Positions 17,117 to 26,206 of a stretch of DNA of 59,865 bases are shown here, piece after piece. Under the pieces are notes generated by a model. It made no database searches and was not told the DNA's origin. It worked only from the letters and a program-made list of their open reading frames with translations. Origin of the DNA: Methanothermococcus sp. SCGC AD-155-M21 (GTDB lineage: Archaea; AGJL01; Methanococci; Methanococcales; Methanococcaceae); contig JAHEPY010000038.1 of assembly GCA_019561565.1 (NCBI GenBank), forward strand, positions 1 through 59,865. The letters are read 5' to 3'. Made by a program: the position numbers and the translations under genes. Position 1 is the first letter of the stretch. Every line of letters begins with the position of its first letter.

Positions 17117-18013
17117 TTAAACTGTAATGGTTTTATGTATTAGATCTACAATAACTAAGGCTGTGATTAATATTTGAAGCATAACTGAGTGGTTAGGAGT
17201 TAATAGAGGCGTTAAAGCACATATTATGGATATAATAAAAGTTAAAATTGCCATTCCAATTAAGGTTAATAAAGGGTTTAGTATTACTATGGGACCAATA
17301 AATACAGCAATAAATAACCAGAGTAGAACAAACCAGGCTATTGCATCTGAGATTAATATTAGTGATTCAAGAATACCAAAATGTTCCGTAATATATCCGC
17401 TAACAATACTTTTATCTTTAACTATGCCAAATGGACTATTTGGAGCCTTGGATATTAGGAGTATGAAGAAAGCAAATGCAGCAAAGGGTAATTTAAAGAT
17501 AATGGGACCATTTAATAATTGATAGGATATAATATCCTTTATTATCAAAGATTGGGTTAAAATGTATATAATACCCACTACAGCAAATAAGGGCACCTCT
17601 GCAGCCGCCGAGAATACACTTCTAACGCCCCCTAATTTTCCATAGGGAGAACCACTACTAAGGCCGCAACCATGTTCAACTATCTTTTGAAGTACATAAA
17701 GCCCAACCAGTATTAATAGGGAAGTTTTAAATACTGCCCCTAAGTAGAGTGCAGTTAGCCATACTATTATTCCCATTAGGGCCATGAATATATAGAGAGG
17801 ATTCCCAGCAGTTATTGGAATGGATATTTCCTTTAGATAGTATTTAAAAGTATGAATTAAGTACTGTATTATTGGAGGTCCGGGCCTTCCCTGTATCCTG
17901 GATATTATCTTCCTATGGAATCCCAACAATAATCCCCCAACTAAAAATGCATATAATCCATAGGAAATGGCATCTACAACATGGTATATGTTGTTTGGTA
18001 CTATTATGTCCAT
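17117..18013 (-). CDS. ehaJ: Eha hydrogenase NuoH-like membrane subunit
   Basis: A 298-residue protein of about eight membrane helices related to complex I NuoH. The cytoplasmic loop motifs are present: RIQGRPGPP near residue 40 and SPYGKLGGVRSVFSAAAEVP near 122-141, which contact the hydrogenase module and probably lie on the ion path. The ATG follows GGTGG and ehaI ends four bases upstream. Confidence 0.92.
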   Translation of the reverse strand: MDIIVPNNIYHVVDAISYGLYAFLVGGLLLGFHRKIISRIQGRPGPPIIQYLIHTFKYYLKEISIPITAGNPLYIFMALMGIIVWLTALYLGAVFKTSLLILVGLYVLQKIVEHGCGLSSGSPYGKLGGVRSVFSAAAEVPLFAVVGIIYILTQSLIIKDIISYQLLNGPIIFKLPFAAFAFFILLISKAPNSPFGIVKDKSIVSGYITEHFGILESLILISDAIAWFVLLWLFIAVFIGPIVILNPLLTLIGMAILTFIISIICALTPLLTPNHSVMLQILITALVIVDLIHKTITV

Positions 18014-18016
18014 ATA

Positions 18017-18223
18017 TTACCACCCTCTAAATGGAATAAGTCCTTCTTCCCTTCTTTTAGTTTTGGGATTTAGCATCATACCTATACCATAGACCATAAA
18101 TGGAGTGAATAGGGCCGTGCCCAAATATATCAATAATACATTGTTGGAGTAGAATATGATATAGGTAAATCCAATTATTCCTATTATTAGGGATATGATT
18201 CCGCTTTTTTTCTCAGGTGTCAT
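18017..18223 (-). CDS. ehaI: Eha hydrogenase small membrane subunit EhaI
   Basis: A 68-residue protein with two hydrophobic helices (about residues 9-25 and 30-49) and a basic tail (KTKRREEGLIPFRGW). The start ATG follows GAGGGAT. Placed by order between ehaH and ehaJ. Confidence 0.8.
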   Translation of the reverse strand: MTPEKKSGIISLIIGIIGFTYIIFYSNNVLLIYLGTALFTPFMVYGIGMMLNPKTKRREEGLIPFRGW

Positions 18224-18326
18224 ATTATCCCTCGTATTTCATAATTATTATAATTAATAAAATTATTATTAAATAATAAAATATATCAGTATTATTAAAT
18301 ATTTAAATAAATAAAAAATTATAATT

Positions 18327-18995
18327 TTAATGGATATTTAACATAATTTCAACAGTTCTTACTATAATCAATAGTGATGAAAGATGTATCATTAGAATAT
18401 AGGGAGCCCCTGGAGCCCTAAACATCTCTGCCTTTGCAGCATAGAATGGAGCAATACCTGTTTCTCCAACCATGCCCACAGCATAAATTATTTTTTGAAA
18501 TAGTAGATCATGGGAGTTCTTTGCCAACTCAAGTATGGATAATGTTCCAGTTTTTGCCAATATTAATGCCGAGGCTCCAAACAATGGAAGGGTAGATATC
18601 ATGGCTATTATTCCATAGTAAAATGCGGCACTTAAAACCCCTTCTTTTTTAACTGCCGAAACTATTCCCATATTTGCTATACCTATTACTGCAAGAAATA
18701 GTGCATAATCAAAGAGATCCCCTGTAAGCATGGCAAATGCAGTGCAGATGCCACATATAATAGCCATTAATCTTCTTATCTTCAACTCTTCCAAGGATAC
18801 ATAGTTAAGTTTATCCCCAAAATCCCCTATTTGGGATTCCAACTGTTTTTCAGGTTTTGTGAGATAGACTACCAAAGTAAAGAACAGGGCAATAATAAAA
18901 CCTATTAATGAAAATTCTGTGAAATAGAATACAATATCTCCAAAGGGAACATATCCATAAAATGCCCCTGCAATTGAGTCTATGTTCAATGACAT
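18327..18995 (-). CDS. ehaH: Eha hydrogenase membrane subunit EhaH
   Basis: A 222-residue membrane protein with about six helices and one charged cytoplasmic loop (KPEKQLESQIGDFGDKLNY). Features such as GMVGETGIAPFYAAKAEMFRA resemble the broken helix and lysine of the antiporter-like (NuoL/M/N) subunits, so a part in ion transfer is plausible but inferred. The ATG follows GGTGAT. Confidence 0.85.
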   Translation of the reverse strand: MSLNIDSIAGAFYGYVPFGDIVFYFTEFSLIGFIIALFFTLVVYLTKPEKQLESQIGDFGDKLNYVSLEELKIRRLMAIICGICTAFAMLTGDLFDYALFLAVIGIANMGIVSAVKKEGVLSAAFYYGIIAMISTLPLFGASALILAKTGTLSILELAKNSHDLLFQKIIYAVGMVGETGIAPFYAAKAEMFRAPGAPYILMIHLSSLLIIVRTVEIMLNIH

Positions 18996-19011
18996 AACAT
19001 CACCATCATAA

Positions 19012-19716
19012 TTAACTCCTTATTCTTAAACTACCAATCAATCCAAGTTTTGACCCTACCTTAAGTGCCAAGGCACAGCCTGCTATTAGTAAGAAAAATA
19101 AATAATGTTCTGGAAATAGGAAGAATCCAGCAAACCCAAGTAATATCCAGAATGCCCACATAATACCTGAAAATCCGGAAATTGCTTCCCAACTATGTTT
19201 TATATCCTTAAGTGAAACCCCATTACCTATGGCCCCCTGAGATAGAAGATAGAATAACAATCCACTGGCCATTATGGCTCCCCCTGTAAAACCTGTTAAA
19301 AAGGCTCCATATAATACAAGTATGAACCCTATAAATTTTGGAGCACTATATATTATTTCCATTTTATTAAAATTTACAGAATTAACATAAACCTCTTCCT
19401 TTGCTAAAAACTCCTCAAATAATCTCAATTTTTTATTATTACTTAAATTACTTTTTCTCATTTCATTTCTATATACGAGAATTTCAGAGACTGCTAAGAA
19501 CTCTGCTAATCCCACTACCAATCCTGGAAGTATAAGAGCCTCGGCTAAATCAGTACCTATGGCGGCTATAATTACCAACATGGCACACTCTACAAGATCT
19601 GTCAATAAAAGTGTATGTAAATCAGATTTTTGACGGGATATTGCATAAAGTGAAAGTATTCCTACAACTATCCCCACAAAAATGGATTTACTAAACATGT
19701 AGGATACTATATCCAT
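19012..19716 (-). CDS. ehaG: Eha hydrogenase membrane subunit EhaG
   Basis: A 234-residue protein with about seven helices and a charged loop near residues 90-118 (RNEMRKSNLSNNKKLRLFEE). Its start overlaps the last base of the ehaF stop (TAATG type). The early part resembles the MnhB/EhbF-like small-subunit pattern, DLVECAMLVIIAAIGTDLAE, similar to MrpB-type segments of energy-converting hydrogenases. Confidence 0.85.
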   Translation of the reverse strand: MDIVSYMFSKSIFVGIVVGILSLYAISRQKSDLHTLLLTDLVECAMLVIIAAIGTDLAEALILPGLVVGLAEFLAVSEILVYRNEMRKSNLSNNKKLRLFEEFLAKEEVYVNSVNFNKMEIIYSAPKFIGFILVLYGAFLTGFTGGAIMASGLLFYLLSQGAIGNGVSLKDIKHSWEAISGFSGIMWAFWILLGFAGFFLFPEHYLFFLLIAGCALALKVGSKLGLIGSLRIRS

Positions 19717-20183
19717 TATTCCACCCTGTCCCTATTTAGATATATCCAACTAAATATCATAAAGGAAACTAACAATGTGAGTGATTCCAGTATGGTATCC
19801 ATTCCCCTGGTATAATATAATATTTCATCCAATATTCCCCCAGGCGTAGATACAATAGTGGTTCCAAAGTATGGAGTCTTTTCACTGAGCCACAGGGATA
19901 AAGGCGTAAGGTATGCCGTTATTTTACCCTTTATAGGTTCAAATTGAGGATACTGCGTTTTTATATCGGCAGGCTTTATAAGTGGTATTCCTCCCCTATC
20001 ATAGGGAGCAAGATTGGATTTAAATATCTGGCCCTGAGGAGTATCCTTGGGATAGAGTTGATCTCCATAATATGTTGTAGGAACAAAAAACTCAATAGCC
20101 AGTATTAAACACAGAAATGCCGCAAACAACCTAGGTACAACCTCAGGCTTTGAGATATAGTTCCATATTTTACCTATGTTCAT
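19716..20183 (-). CDS. ehaF: Eha hydrogenase membrane subunit EhaF
   Basis: A 155-residue protein with an N-terminal helix, a long extracytoplasmic loop (about residues 35-115, with [14 protein letters not shown]) and a C-terminal helix. The ATG at 20183 is chosen because GGAGG lies at the right distance and it follows the ehaE stop by one base (TAG-T-ATG); an upstream ATG at 20204 has no ribosome site. Confidence 0.83.
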   Translation of the reverse strand: MNIGKIWNYISKPEVVPRLFAAFLCLILAIEFFVPTTYYGDQLYPKDTPQGQIFKSNLAPYDRGGIPLIKPADIKTQYPQFEPIKGKITAYLTPLSLWLSEKTPYFGTTIVSTPGGILDEILYYTRGMDTILESLTLLVSFMIFSWIYLNRDRVE

Positions 20184-20184
20184 A

Positions 20185-20439
20185 CTAAGCCTCCAACTCT
20201 TCATTTTTAATTATTGCTCTAACAAATACCAAGATAATTATTGAATTTATAGCAATATAGGTCATCAATGCAAGGGTTTGATTGTAGGCTAAAAAAATTA
20301 GCATTAATCCCAGTGAGGGAACCTCTATATTTAATAGTCTATTAAGTGGATCATTAACCTTTGGGCCCATTATAACTCCAATGGTTCCCAGGATTAACAA
20401 AAAATATCCCAAATACAATGTTAATATTATTAAATCCAT
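20185..20439 (-). CDS. ehaE: Eha hydrogenase membrane subunit EhaE (MnhG-like)
   Basis: An 84-residue protein with three hydrophobic helices, including [20 protein letters not shown]. That segment recalls the MnhG/MrpG family of cation/proton antiporter subunits, with a conserved Gly-Pro and Arg. Identity follows from its position between ehaD and ehaF. Confidence 0.82.
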   Translation of the reverse strand: MDLIILTLYLGYFLLILGTIGVIMGPKVNDPLNRLLNIEVPSLGLMLIFLAYNQTLALMTYIAINSIIILVFVRAIIKNEELEA

Positions 20440-20453
20440 ATTTTCCCCCTTAT

Positions 20454-20732
20454 TTATTTTGCAAGTATTGGAAGTTTTGAACCATATTTCTTTTTAGATC
20501 CCTTAATATGAGTATATTTTAAAGATCCTAATAGTAATATTGTAGCACTTACTGGCACCAGTATTGAGAAAATTATTGCTACATCCAAATAATAGTATGA
20601 AGTTATAATACCAACTAAACCTGCCTCCAAAAATGAAAACATGATTATTTTATCTAAATAATCAGTATGAAGTATAATGCCTATGCCTCCCAATACAATC
20701 AAAAAAATTGATATTAAAGGTAAAATCTCCAT
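20454..20732 (-). CDS. ehaD: Eha hydrogenase membrane subunit EhaD (MnhC/NuoK-like)
   Basis: A 92-residue protein with three hydrophobic helices and a basic end (KGSKKKYGSKLP). The segment DYLDKIIMFSFLEAGLVGII has the glutamate in helix 2 typical of NuoK/MrpC-like subunits. It is separated from ehaC by 359 bp holding a mobile-element remnant, so it may depend on an internal promoter or read-through. Confidence 0.82.
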   Translation of the reverse strand: MEILPLISIFLIVLGGIGIILHTDYLDKIIMFSFLEAGLVGIITSYYYLDVAIIFSILVPVSATILLLGSLKYTHIKGSKKKYGSKLPILAK

Positions 20733-20761
20733 TATACCACCATTTACTTAGTAATATTTTA

Positions 20762-20945
20762 TTATATGACTTATATTCTAAGATCTTTGGAATATCTGTA
20801 TAGATTTTAAATATAATTTATAATACCCTACTGTCAAAGGATACTGCCTACTCTCCAGGTGCTTAGGAGCATCTAATGAGAATAATAATGAGATTTTTAA
20901 TTTTTATTATCTTCTTAGGTATTTTAAAATTCTTTTATCTTTTAT
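20762..20945 (+). mobile_element. MITE-like element remnant inside the Eha operon
   Basis: The 359-bp gap between ehaC and ehaD has no gene. From 20762 it shows a decayed copy of the element end (ATATTCTAAGATCTTTGG), followed by the core with ACTGCCTACTCTCCAGG and TGCTTAGGAGCAT (about 20838-20872) and the A/T-rich tail TTAGGTATTTTAAAATTC. Matching cores occur at about 23.2, 29.1, 38.1, 40.1, 40.35 and 57.65 kb. Confidence 0.6.
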
Positions 20946-21091
20946 TTTTTCTTAATTATACTTTATTTATTATTTTTTGATTTTTTAATGTATTTATTTT
21001 ATCTTGGATATTTTTAAAATCCTATAATTTTATTTTAATCAATTTTAATTTTTTTAAAATTATTTTTTTATTCATTATTTAATTTATTTTT

Positions 21092-21349
21092 TTAATCATT
21101 AATATCTTTAATTTTTTTCATTTCGCCAATAGTATGGGCAATGGCATTACTGGATATGGTAGAGCCTATAAAATAGGCAATTGAAGCAATGGCCCCCATT
21201 GGACTTTTTATATACAATACAATCAATGCCGCTACACAGAAATTTAGGCAGCACACATAGAGCATTTTTTGAGCTTTACTCCTGGATAGGATTATTCTAA
21301 ATCCAGTAATAATTGATAATATACCCACAGATAGCATTACAATATCCAT
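21092..21349 (-). CDS. ehaC: Eha hydrogenase membrane subunit EhaC
   Basis: An 85-residue membrane protein with about three helices, resembling the DUF2109 family by position and size. Its ATG directly follows the ehaB stop, with GGATGAT inside the end of ehaB as ribosome site. Confidence 0.82.
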   Translation of the reverse strand: MDIVMLSVGILSIITGFRIILSRSKAQKMLYVCCLNFCVAALIVLYIKSPMGAIASIAYFIGSTISSNAIAHTIGEMKKIKDIND

Positions 21350-21841
21350 TTATATCATCCTTAATTTTTTTGCTAAGTTTCCCAATAATTTAGATGCTCC
21401 TATGTGATATAATCCCTGAATTGTGAATATTGCTATTACCATTCCTCCAATAAAGTACTTAGGTTCTATCAGGCCACTGAAAACATACATCAATATTGTA
21501 GCAGTTATAGCTCCAATGGTACCTGCATATCCTGGATCATTGCACAATCTATTGCCAATAAATATCAACATTGATGCAATAAGGCCTCCCTTTACTCCCA
21601 TAACATAGTAAAAAATACTTGCCATTAATGTGCCTGCCGAGGCATCAGGAGAGCATACAATATTCCCCATAAAATATCGCCCAGTAATATTGCGCGCAAG
21701 TTTCTCTATTTTATTTCCAATTACTTCTGCACCAGATACTCCAGGGTTCTTAGGCAATCCAAAGTATATATCCACTATTACAAAGTTTATCCAACAGATT
21801 ATAGAGGCAGATATTAATTTTATTAATTCAATGGCTTCCAT
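21350..21841 (-). CDS. ehaB: Eha hydrogenase membrane subunit EhaB
   Basis: A 163-residue membrane protein with about five helices and one polar loop ([20 protein letters not shown]). The ATG lies within the end of ehaA and follows AGGTGTAGAG, so translation is coupled. Assigned from operon order. Confidence 0.83.
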   Translation of the reverse strand: MEAIELIKLISASIICWINFVIVDIYFGLPKNPGVSGAEVIGNKIEKLARNITGRYFMGNIVCSPDASAGTLMASIFYYVMGVKGGLIASMLIFIGNRLCNDPGYAGTIGAITATILMYVFSGLIEPKYFIGGMVIAIFTIQGLYHIGASKLLGNLAKKLRMI

Positions 21842-22094
21842 ACTCTACACCTGGAAATATAATATTTACATATTTGGAAAATATGGGAGAAATTAACCCA
21901 ATAAATAAAGAGAATATAATATTTAAACCAAATAAAAACTCAACAATAGAGGTTAAACTTAAGGCAATAAATATAGTGGGAAAGAATAAATTCCCTTCAA
22001 AGGATTCCTTATCCAATTTTAAGGGTAATTTAATAATCAATCCTATAACCACTGAAACCATAACTGAAATAACATAACAATATATATCAATCAT
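21828..22094 (-). CDS. ehaA: Eha hydrogenase membrane subunit EhaA
   Basis: An 88-residue membrane protein of about three helices, the first structural gene of the operon. Several in-frame start codons exist between 22121 and 22094. The ATG at 22094 ([10 protein letters not shown]) is preferred because GGTGAT lies five bases upstream. The regulator gene ends 34 bp before it. Confidence 0.78.
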   Translation of the reverse strand: MIDIYCYVISVMVSVVIGLIIKLPLKLDKESFEGNLFFPTIFIALSLTSIVEFLFGLNIIFSLFIGLISPIFSKYVNIIFPGVEYGSH

Positions 22095-22127
22095 AAATAT
22101 CACCATAATAATATCCATCAATAGGAA

Positions 22128-22763
22128 CTACCAACAGTTTATTATAATGCCATCCCTTTTGATAGAGTATATTGGAGGCATCTCTTCCTTTGGGAATATT
22201 TGAACTACTACTTTTTTTTCAATAGATTTTGATATTTTAGTTTCCAATCTTCTTATATCTGAACAATCTAAATATACAGATACATCTCGATTATCAGAAT
22301 ATATTCCATCTACCATTAGCCTGCCCCTGAGAAATTTTACATTTTTTATATCAATTACCTTAACATTCTCCTTTAAGTAGTTTGTAAAGAAGTCTCCATT
22401 AACTACAAAAACAGGATATCCTTCAATATATTTTTTATAAGAACTATCTCCTTTAATAAGGTCCTTTACAAACTTTACAATTGTGGATTCAAGTTTCATT
22501 AATGATAGGGTATCAAGAAGGTAATTGATGGGATCCTCCTTATCCCAGATATTACTACACTTTAGTAGCCCTAAAGTTATTGCAGCAGCATGGGATTTAG
22601 TGGCTTTCCTCTTTCCCTTTTCTAACATACTTAAATGGGATTGGCTAACGCCACTTTCTTCGGCTAATTTGGATTGAGTTATTTTTAACCTATTACGAAA
22701 TATTTTAATATATTTGGGATTTAGCAAAATAGCATGCTCTATTACATCCAACTTTTTATACAT
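22128..22763 (-). CDS. HTH transcriptional regulator heading the Eha operon
   Basis: A 211-residue protein with an N-terminal XRE-type helix-turn-helix (residues about 20-50, RLKITQSKLAEESGVSQSHL, then LEKGKRKATKSHAAAITLG) and a 130-residue C-terminal domain that I cannot name, ending in IIINCW. It lies 34 bp upstream of ehaA on the same strand, so it is probably cotranscribed and may control hydrogenase expression. A 16-bp palindrome between its TATA box and start suggests autoregulation. The start ATG follows GGGGAG. Confidence 0.85.
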   Translation of the reverse strand: MYKKLDVIEHAILLNPKYIKIFRNRLKITQSKLAEESGVSQSHLSMLEKGKRKATKSHAAAITLGLLKCSNIWDKEDPINYLLDTLSLMKLESTIVKFVKDLIKGDSSYKKYIEGYPVFVVNGDFFTNYLKENVKVIDIKNVKFLRGRLMVDGIYSDNRDVSVYLDCSDIRRLETKISKSIEKKVVVQIFPKEEMPPIYSIKRDGIIINCW

Positions 22764-22814
22764 TAATCTCCCCTATGATCAGATAATATTAATAGTAAAT
22801 TAAAATATTGCATA

Positions 22815-22860
22815 AGAATAATATTATTCTATAGGAAAGTTATATATATAATTTTTCATT
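22815..22860 (-). promoter_or_regulatory. Promoter and palindromic operator of the eha regulator/operon
   Basis: A minus-strand TATA element (AAAAATTATATATATAAC, about 22840-22857) is followed by a perfect 16-bp palindrome, AGAATAATATTATTCT, at 22815-22830. The palindrome lies where transcription should start, about 50 bp before the regulator ATG. This is a good candidate operator for the HTH protein. Confidence 0.5.
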
Positions 22861-23466
22861 TTAGAAAAACAATAACACTATTTAATATGTTTATTATATT
22901 ATAAAATTAAAAACATAATAAATTTATTAAAAAAATTAAAAATAAAATTAAATTAAAAATTATTATAAAAAAATAAAAAACTAGATAGAAATAAAAAGTA
23001 CATCTATAAAATATAAAACATAAAAGGGTAATTAAATAAAAATCTAAAAATATGAAAAACAACATAATAAGGCATAATTTTAAGTTTTTATTTATAACTA
23101 TTAATATTTATAATCAAGCATAGCCTCTTAAATTATAATCTATAATAATAATTAAATAATATAAATTAATAAAGAGAGCACTTTCAAGTCCCTAACTTAG
23201 TCTGATGAAGTTAATAATTTTTCCTGCCAAAGAATTCTACCTACTCTCCAGTACTTGGAATATTAAATAGAATAGTGATATATTAAGTATTTTTAAATCC
23301 TTAGATTTATTTTTTTATCTTGATATCCTTTATTTTTTATTACTTTTTTATTTAATATATTTTTTTAATTATTTTATTTTTTATTACAATTAATAATTTT
23401 ATAAGGATTTTTAATAAGAATTGAGATTTTTTATTTAAATACATATATGGACAGCGATGTAGATAT
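22861..23466. other. Long intergenic region holding a MITE-like copy
   Basis: A/T-rich and gene-free. TATAATCAAGCATAG..CTTAAATTATAAT at 23109-23140 matches the inverted-repeat end of the dispersed element. It is followed at about 23186-23330 by the core: AAGTCCCTAACTTAGTCTGAT, CTACCTACTCTCCAGTACTT, AAGTATTTTTAAATCCTTAG. The stretch 22861-23100 shows only A/T-rich sequence. Confidence 0.55.
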
Positions 23467-24219
23467 TTAGCGTAAATGAATACAATCTCCAACATTTACA
23501 TGCCTAATTCCATCAATAGTACTTAAATATATTCCCCCATAGTCTATTTTAAAAACATTTCCAATAATTACCTCCTTTGGAGTTATTATTTTAACATAGT
23601 TACCAAGGGTTTTTGAGTATTTTTCATATTTATTTATGATTTCACTATCACTTAGATGGTAGTTATTTTTAAATCTATCAATAAATTTATTAAAAATTTC
23701 AAACCTGTCGTATTCCTTACCAGTTAATTCCTTTAATGATATGGCAATGTCCTTTAAATTCCTTGGAATATCATTGTTAATATTTATACCAATGCCCAAT
23801 ATTAAGAATCCATAATCCCTATTAACCTCACTTAAAATCCCAGATATTTTTTTATTATTGCCCTTTACGTTGATTATTAAATCATTGGGAAATTTTATTC
23901 CAAATGTTTTAATATTGTAATCCCCCATACTCTGGGAGGCATTGTTTATATAATCAAATAATGATTCATATATGGATATAGAACCTATAAAGTTTAATTT
24001 ACCTATGTTTTCATTTTTATTTTTAACTTCATTTAACTCTAAAAGTATGGAAAAATAAAGTCCTCCATATTGGGAATGCCATTTTCTTTCAAGCCTACCT
24101 ACTCCTGAACTTTGAACATCTGAAATAACAATTAAGTTTTTCCTTCCACTTTTACCTAAATTACGGCAGTATTTATTTGTGGAATCCACTTCCTTTAAAT
24201 GAATAATATCAAAATCCAT
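23467..24219 (-). CDS. birA: Biotin-[acetyl-CoA carboxylase] ligase (BirA, no DNA-binding domain)
   Basis: A 250-residue biotin protein ligase that joins biotin to the biotinyl domain of pyruvate carboxylase, the usual acceptor in methanogens. Marks are the VDSTNKYC start, the biotin/AMP loop GVGRLERKW at residues 39-47, GGLYFSILL, and KFPNDLIINVKGNNKKISGIL, the KWPND..KKVGGIL region. A C-terminal SH3-like domain is seen (LGNYVKIITPKEVIIGNVFKID). There is no N-terminal helix-turn-helix, so it is not a repressor. No acceptor gene is nearby. Confidence 0.9.
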   Translation of the reverse strand: MDFDIIHLKEVDSTNKYCRNLGKSGRKNLIVISDVQSSGVGRLERKWHSQYGGLYFSILLELNEVKNKNENIGKLNFIGSISIYESLFDYINNASQSMGDYNIKTFGIKFPNDLIINVKGNNKKISGILSEVNRDYGFLILGIGININNDIPRNLKDIAISLKELTGKEYDRFEIFNKFIDRFKNNYHLSDSEIINKYEKYSKTLGNYVKIITPKEVIIGNVFKIDYGGIYLSTIDGIRHVNVGDCIHLR

Positions 24220-24366
24220 AAGTAACCCAATTTAAAATTTTTTTGATGTAGGATATTAAATTTATACTTATAGTATATATCTATTAATATTAAAATAATT
24301 CCATATTAAAAAATATTAAAATAAGTATATATTTAAATTATTTGATATATACATGTAAAATAATAG

Positions 24367-24441
24367 TGCTCCAGCCGGGATTTGAACCCGAGTCGCGGGC
24401 TCGAAAGGCCCGCATGATTGGCCGGACTACACCACTGGAGC
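24367..24441 (-). tRNA. tRNA-Glu (anticodon UUC)
   Basis: Minus strand. The 7-bp acceptor GCTCCAG/CTGGAGC is complete. The anticodon arm GCGGGC-CTTTCGA-GCCCGC carries UUC, and the T arm GGGTTCAAATCCC is standard. The discriminator is A and CCA is not encoded. The high G+C of the stems contrasts with the surroundings, as expected for a thermophile. Confidence 0.95.
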
Positions 24442-24512
24442 ATATTTTATTTAAAAAAATTTATAAAAACTTAAAAATATAAAATTATAGTTATCTTAAA
24501 ATATAGATCAAG

Positions 24513-24587
24513 CGGACCCGGAGGGATTTGAACCCCCGATCCCCGGCTTAGAAGGCCGGTGCCGTATCCAGACTAGGCCACGGGCCC
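24513..24587 (-). tRNA. tRNA-Arg (anticodon UCU)
   Basis: Minus strand. The acceptor stem is GGGCCCG with CGGGTCC (one G-U pair), the anticodon arm CCGGC-CTTCTAA-GCCGG carries UCU (AGA codon, heavily used here), and the T arm is GGGGTTCAAATCCCT-like. The discriminator is G and CCA is not encoded. It lies upstream of tRNA-Glu and may be cotranscribed with it. Confidence 0.95.
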
Positions 24588-24630
24588 ATTTATACTTGCT
24601 ATCTAAGGCATACTCTAAAATATATGTTCT

Positions 24631-24648
24631 CATATATATATTTTTCGT
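24631..24648 (-). promoter_or_regulatory. Strong BRE/TATA promoter of the tRNA-Arg/tRNA-Glu unit
   Basis: On the minus strand the sequence reads CGAAAAATATATATATG, a purine BRE followed by a TATA box, about 45 bp upstream of mature tRNA-Arg. The same CGAAA-plus-TATA layout is seen before tRNA-Leu and gar1. Confidence 0.65.
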
Positions 24649-24827
24649 TAATCCATAAATATAATTTCTTAAATATTATTATTTTTAATTTTTTTTTAAT
24701 TAATTTTTTATTTTTTTAAATAGTTTTATTAATTTTTAATTATTTTATTTTTATTTTAATACATTATAATTATTCATTTATATTCATAGAGCATATTAAT
24801 AATATAATGACATAAAAGTGGTTAATT

Positions 24828-26102
24828 ATGACAAAAATATATATTGAAGGCTACGGTTGCACACTTAACAATGCAGATGCCAATATAATAAAAAATTCCA
24901 TAAAATCATTCAAAGATTTTCAAATAGTCAATAATTTGGAGGATGCAGATATTGTAGTTATAAACACCTGTGTAGTTAGATTGGAAACTGAACATAAAAT
25001 GATATCCCGGATAAATTACTTTAAATCACTAAATAAGAAAGTTGTAATTGCAGGTTGTATGCCAAAAGCACTGAGGGAAAAAATTATAGATAAGGCCCAT
25101 ATACTTATAATGCCCAGGGAGGCCCACTTAGCAGGAGATATAATTTACAAATACGAAAATAAATTGGATAATGCCCTTACCCTCCAAAACCCATGTTTAA
25201 ATGATAAATTAAAATATTTAAAGCCTGAAAACTCTTTAATTATGCCCCTACCAATTTCTGAGGGATGCATAGGAAAATGTACCTTTTGCATAGTAAAGGT
25301 TGCCCGTGGTAATCTAATATCATACAATAAAAATTTACTTATTAAAAAGGTAAATGAATACCTCAATAACAGAGTAAAACATATACTAATAACTGCCCAG
25401 GACACTGCATGCTATGGATTTGATAAGGGCTATACCCTTCCAGATTTACTAAATGATATAAATTATTCTACCTCAGGGAGCCAATTTACCATGAGAATAG
25501 GTATGATGCATGCCAAGAACCTTCCCAAAATAATAGATGACCTTTTGGAATGCTATAAACAGAAAAATATTGCAAAATTTTTACATTTGCCCCTGCAAAG
25601 TGGAGATGATAAAATATTAAGGGATATGAATAGGGAATATACCACTGATGAGTTTATGGATATAGTAAAAGAGTTTAAAAGAAAAGTAAAGGATTTAAAC
25701 TTCAATACTGATATAATTGTAGGGTTTCCCACTGAAAAAGAGGAAAACTTTGAAAATACACTGGAAATACTAAAAAAAATAAAACCAGATTATATTCATG
25801 GGGCTAAATACACCCAAAGAAAACATACTTTGGCCTCAAAATTAAAACAGATAGATACAAAAATAAGGAAAAAAAGATCTGAAATACTGGATAAATTAAG
25901 GAGAGAACTTAGTTATTATAATAATAAAAAGTATATTAGCAAATCCTTAAGGGTATTGATAACTGAAAGGAGAAAGGGCATTGCTCATAACTGCAAAGTT
26001 GTTAAATTCAATTGGGATCGTGATCTAAATGTTGGAGACTTTGTAGATGTAAAGATAACAGATGCCAAAACCTTTGGATTGTTTGGGAAGGTAATTAATT
26101 AA
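24828..26102 (+). CDS. tRNA t6A37 methylthiotransferase (archaeal MtaB/CDKAL1 type)
   Basis: A 424-residue radical SAM enzyme that adds a methylthio group to t6A at position 37 of ANN-decoding tRNAs. It has the N-terminal MTTase domain with its auxiliary-cluster cysteines (EGYGCTLNNADA, NTCVV, AGCMPKA), the radical SAM motif CIGKCTFC (Cys147, Cys151, Cys154), and a C-terminal TRAM-like domain (VLITERRKGIAHN...VGDFVDVKITDA). N-terminal EGYGCTLN and the archaeal context favour the CDKAL1-like branch over MiaB. Single gene behind the tRNAs; start ATG has GTGG upstream. Confidence 0.88.
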   Translation: MTKIYIEGYGCTLNNADANIIKNSIKSFKDFQIVNNLEDADIVVINTCVVRLETEHKMISRINYFKSLNKKVVIAGCMPKALREKIIDKAHILIMPREAHLAGDIIYKYENKLDNALTLQNPCLNDKLKYLKPENSLIMPLPISEGCIGKCTFCIVKVARGNLISYNKNLLIKKVNEYLNNRVKHILITAQDTACYGFDKGYTLPDLLNDINYSTSGSQFTMRIGMMHAKNLPKIIDDLLECYKQKNIAKFLHLPLQSGDDKILRDMNREYTTDEFMDIVKEFKRKVKDLNFNTDIIVGFPTEKEENFENTLEILKKIKPDYIHGAKYTQRKHTLASKLKQIDTKIRKKRSEILDKLRRELSYYNNKKYISKSLRVLITERRKGIAHNCKVVKFNWDRDLNVGDFVDVKITDAKTFGLFGKVIN

Positions 26103-26206
26103 ATAGGGAATAACCCTAATAAAATAAAAAATAATAGAGATTAATATTATATAATAAATAATATAAAAAATAATATTAATAATGGAAATTAAAATATAAC
26201 ATTAAT

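Noticed and set aside
20830-20945. The dispersed core as a riboswitch or attenuator of downstream genes
   Set aside because: Copies occur in both orientations relative to neighbouring genes, including between convergent or unrelated genes, so a fixed cis-regulatory role is unlikely.
23200-23230. Box C-like TGATGAA in the dispersed core as a C/D sRNA
   Set aside because: No matching D or C'/D' boxes at the right spacing in any copy.
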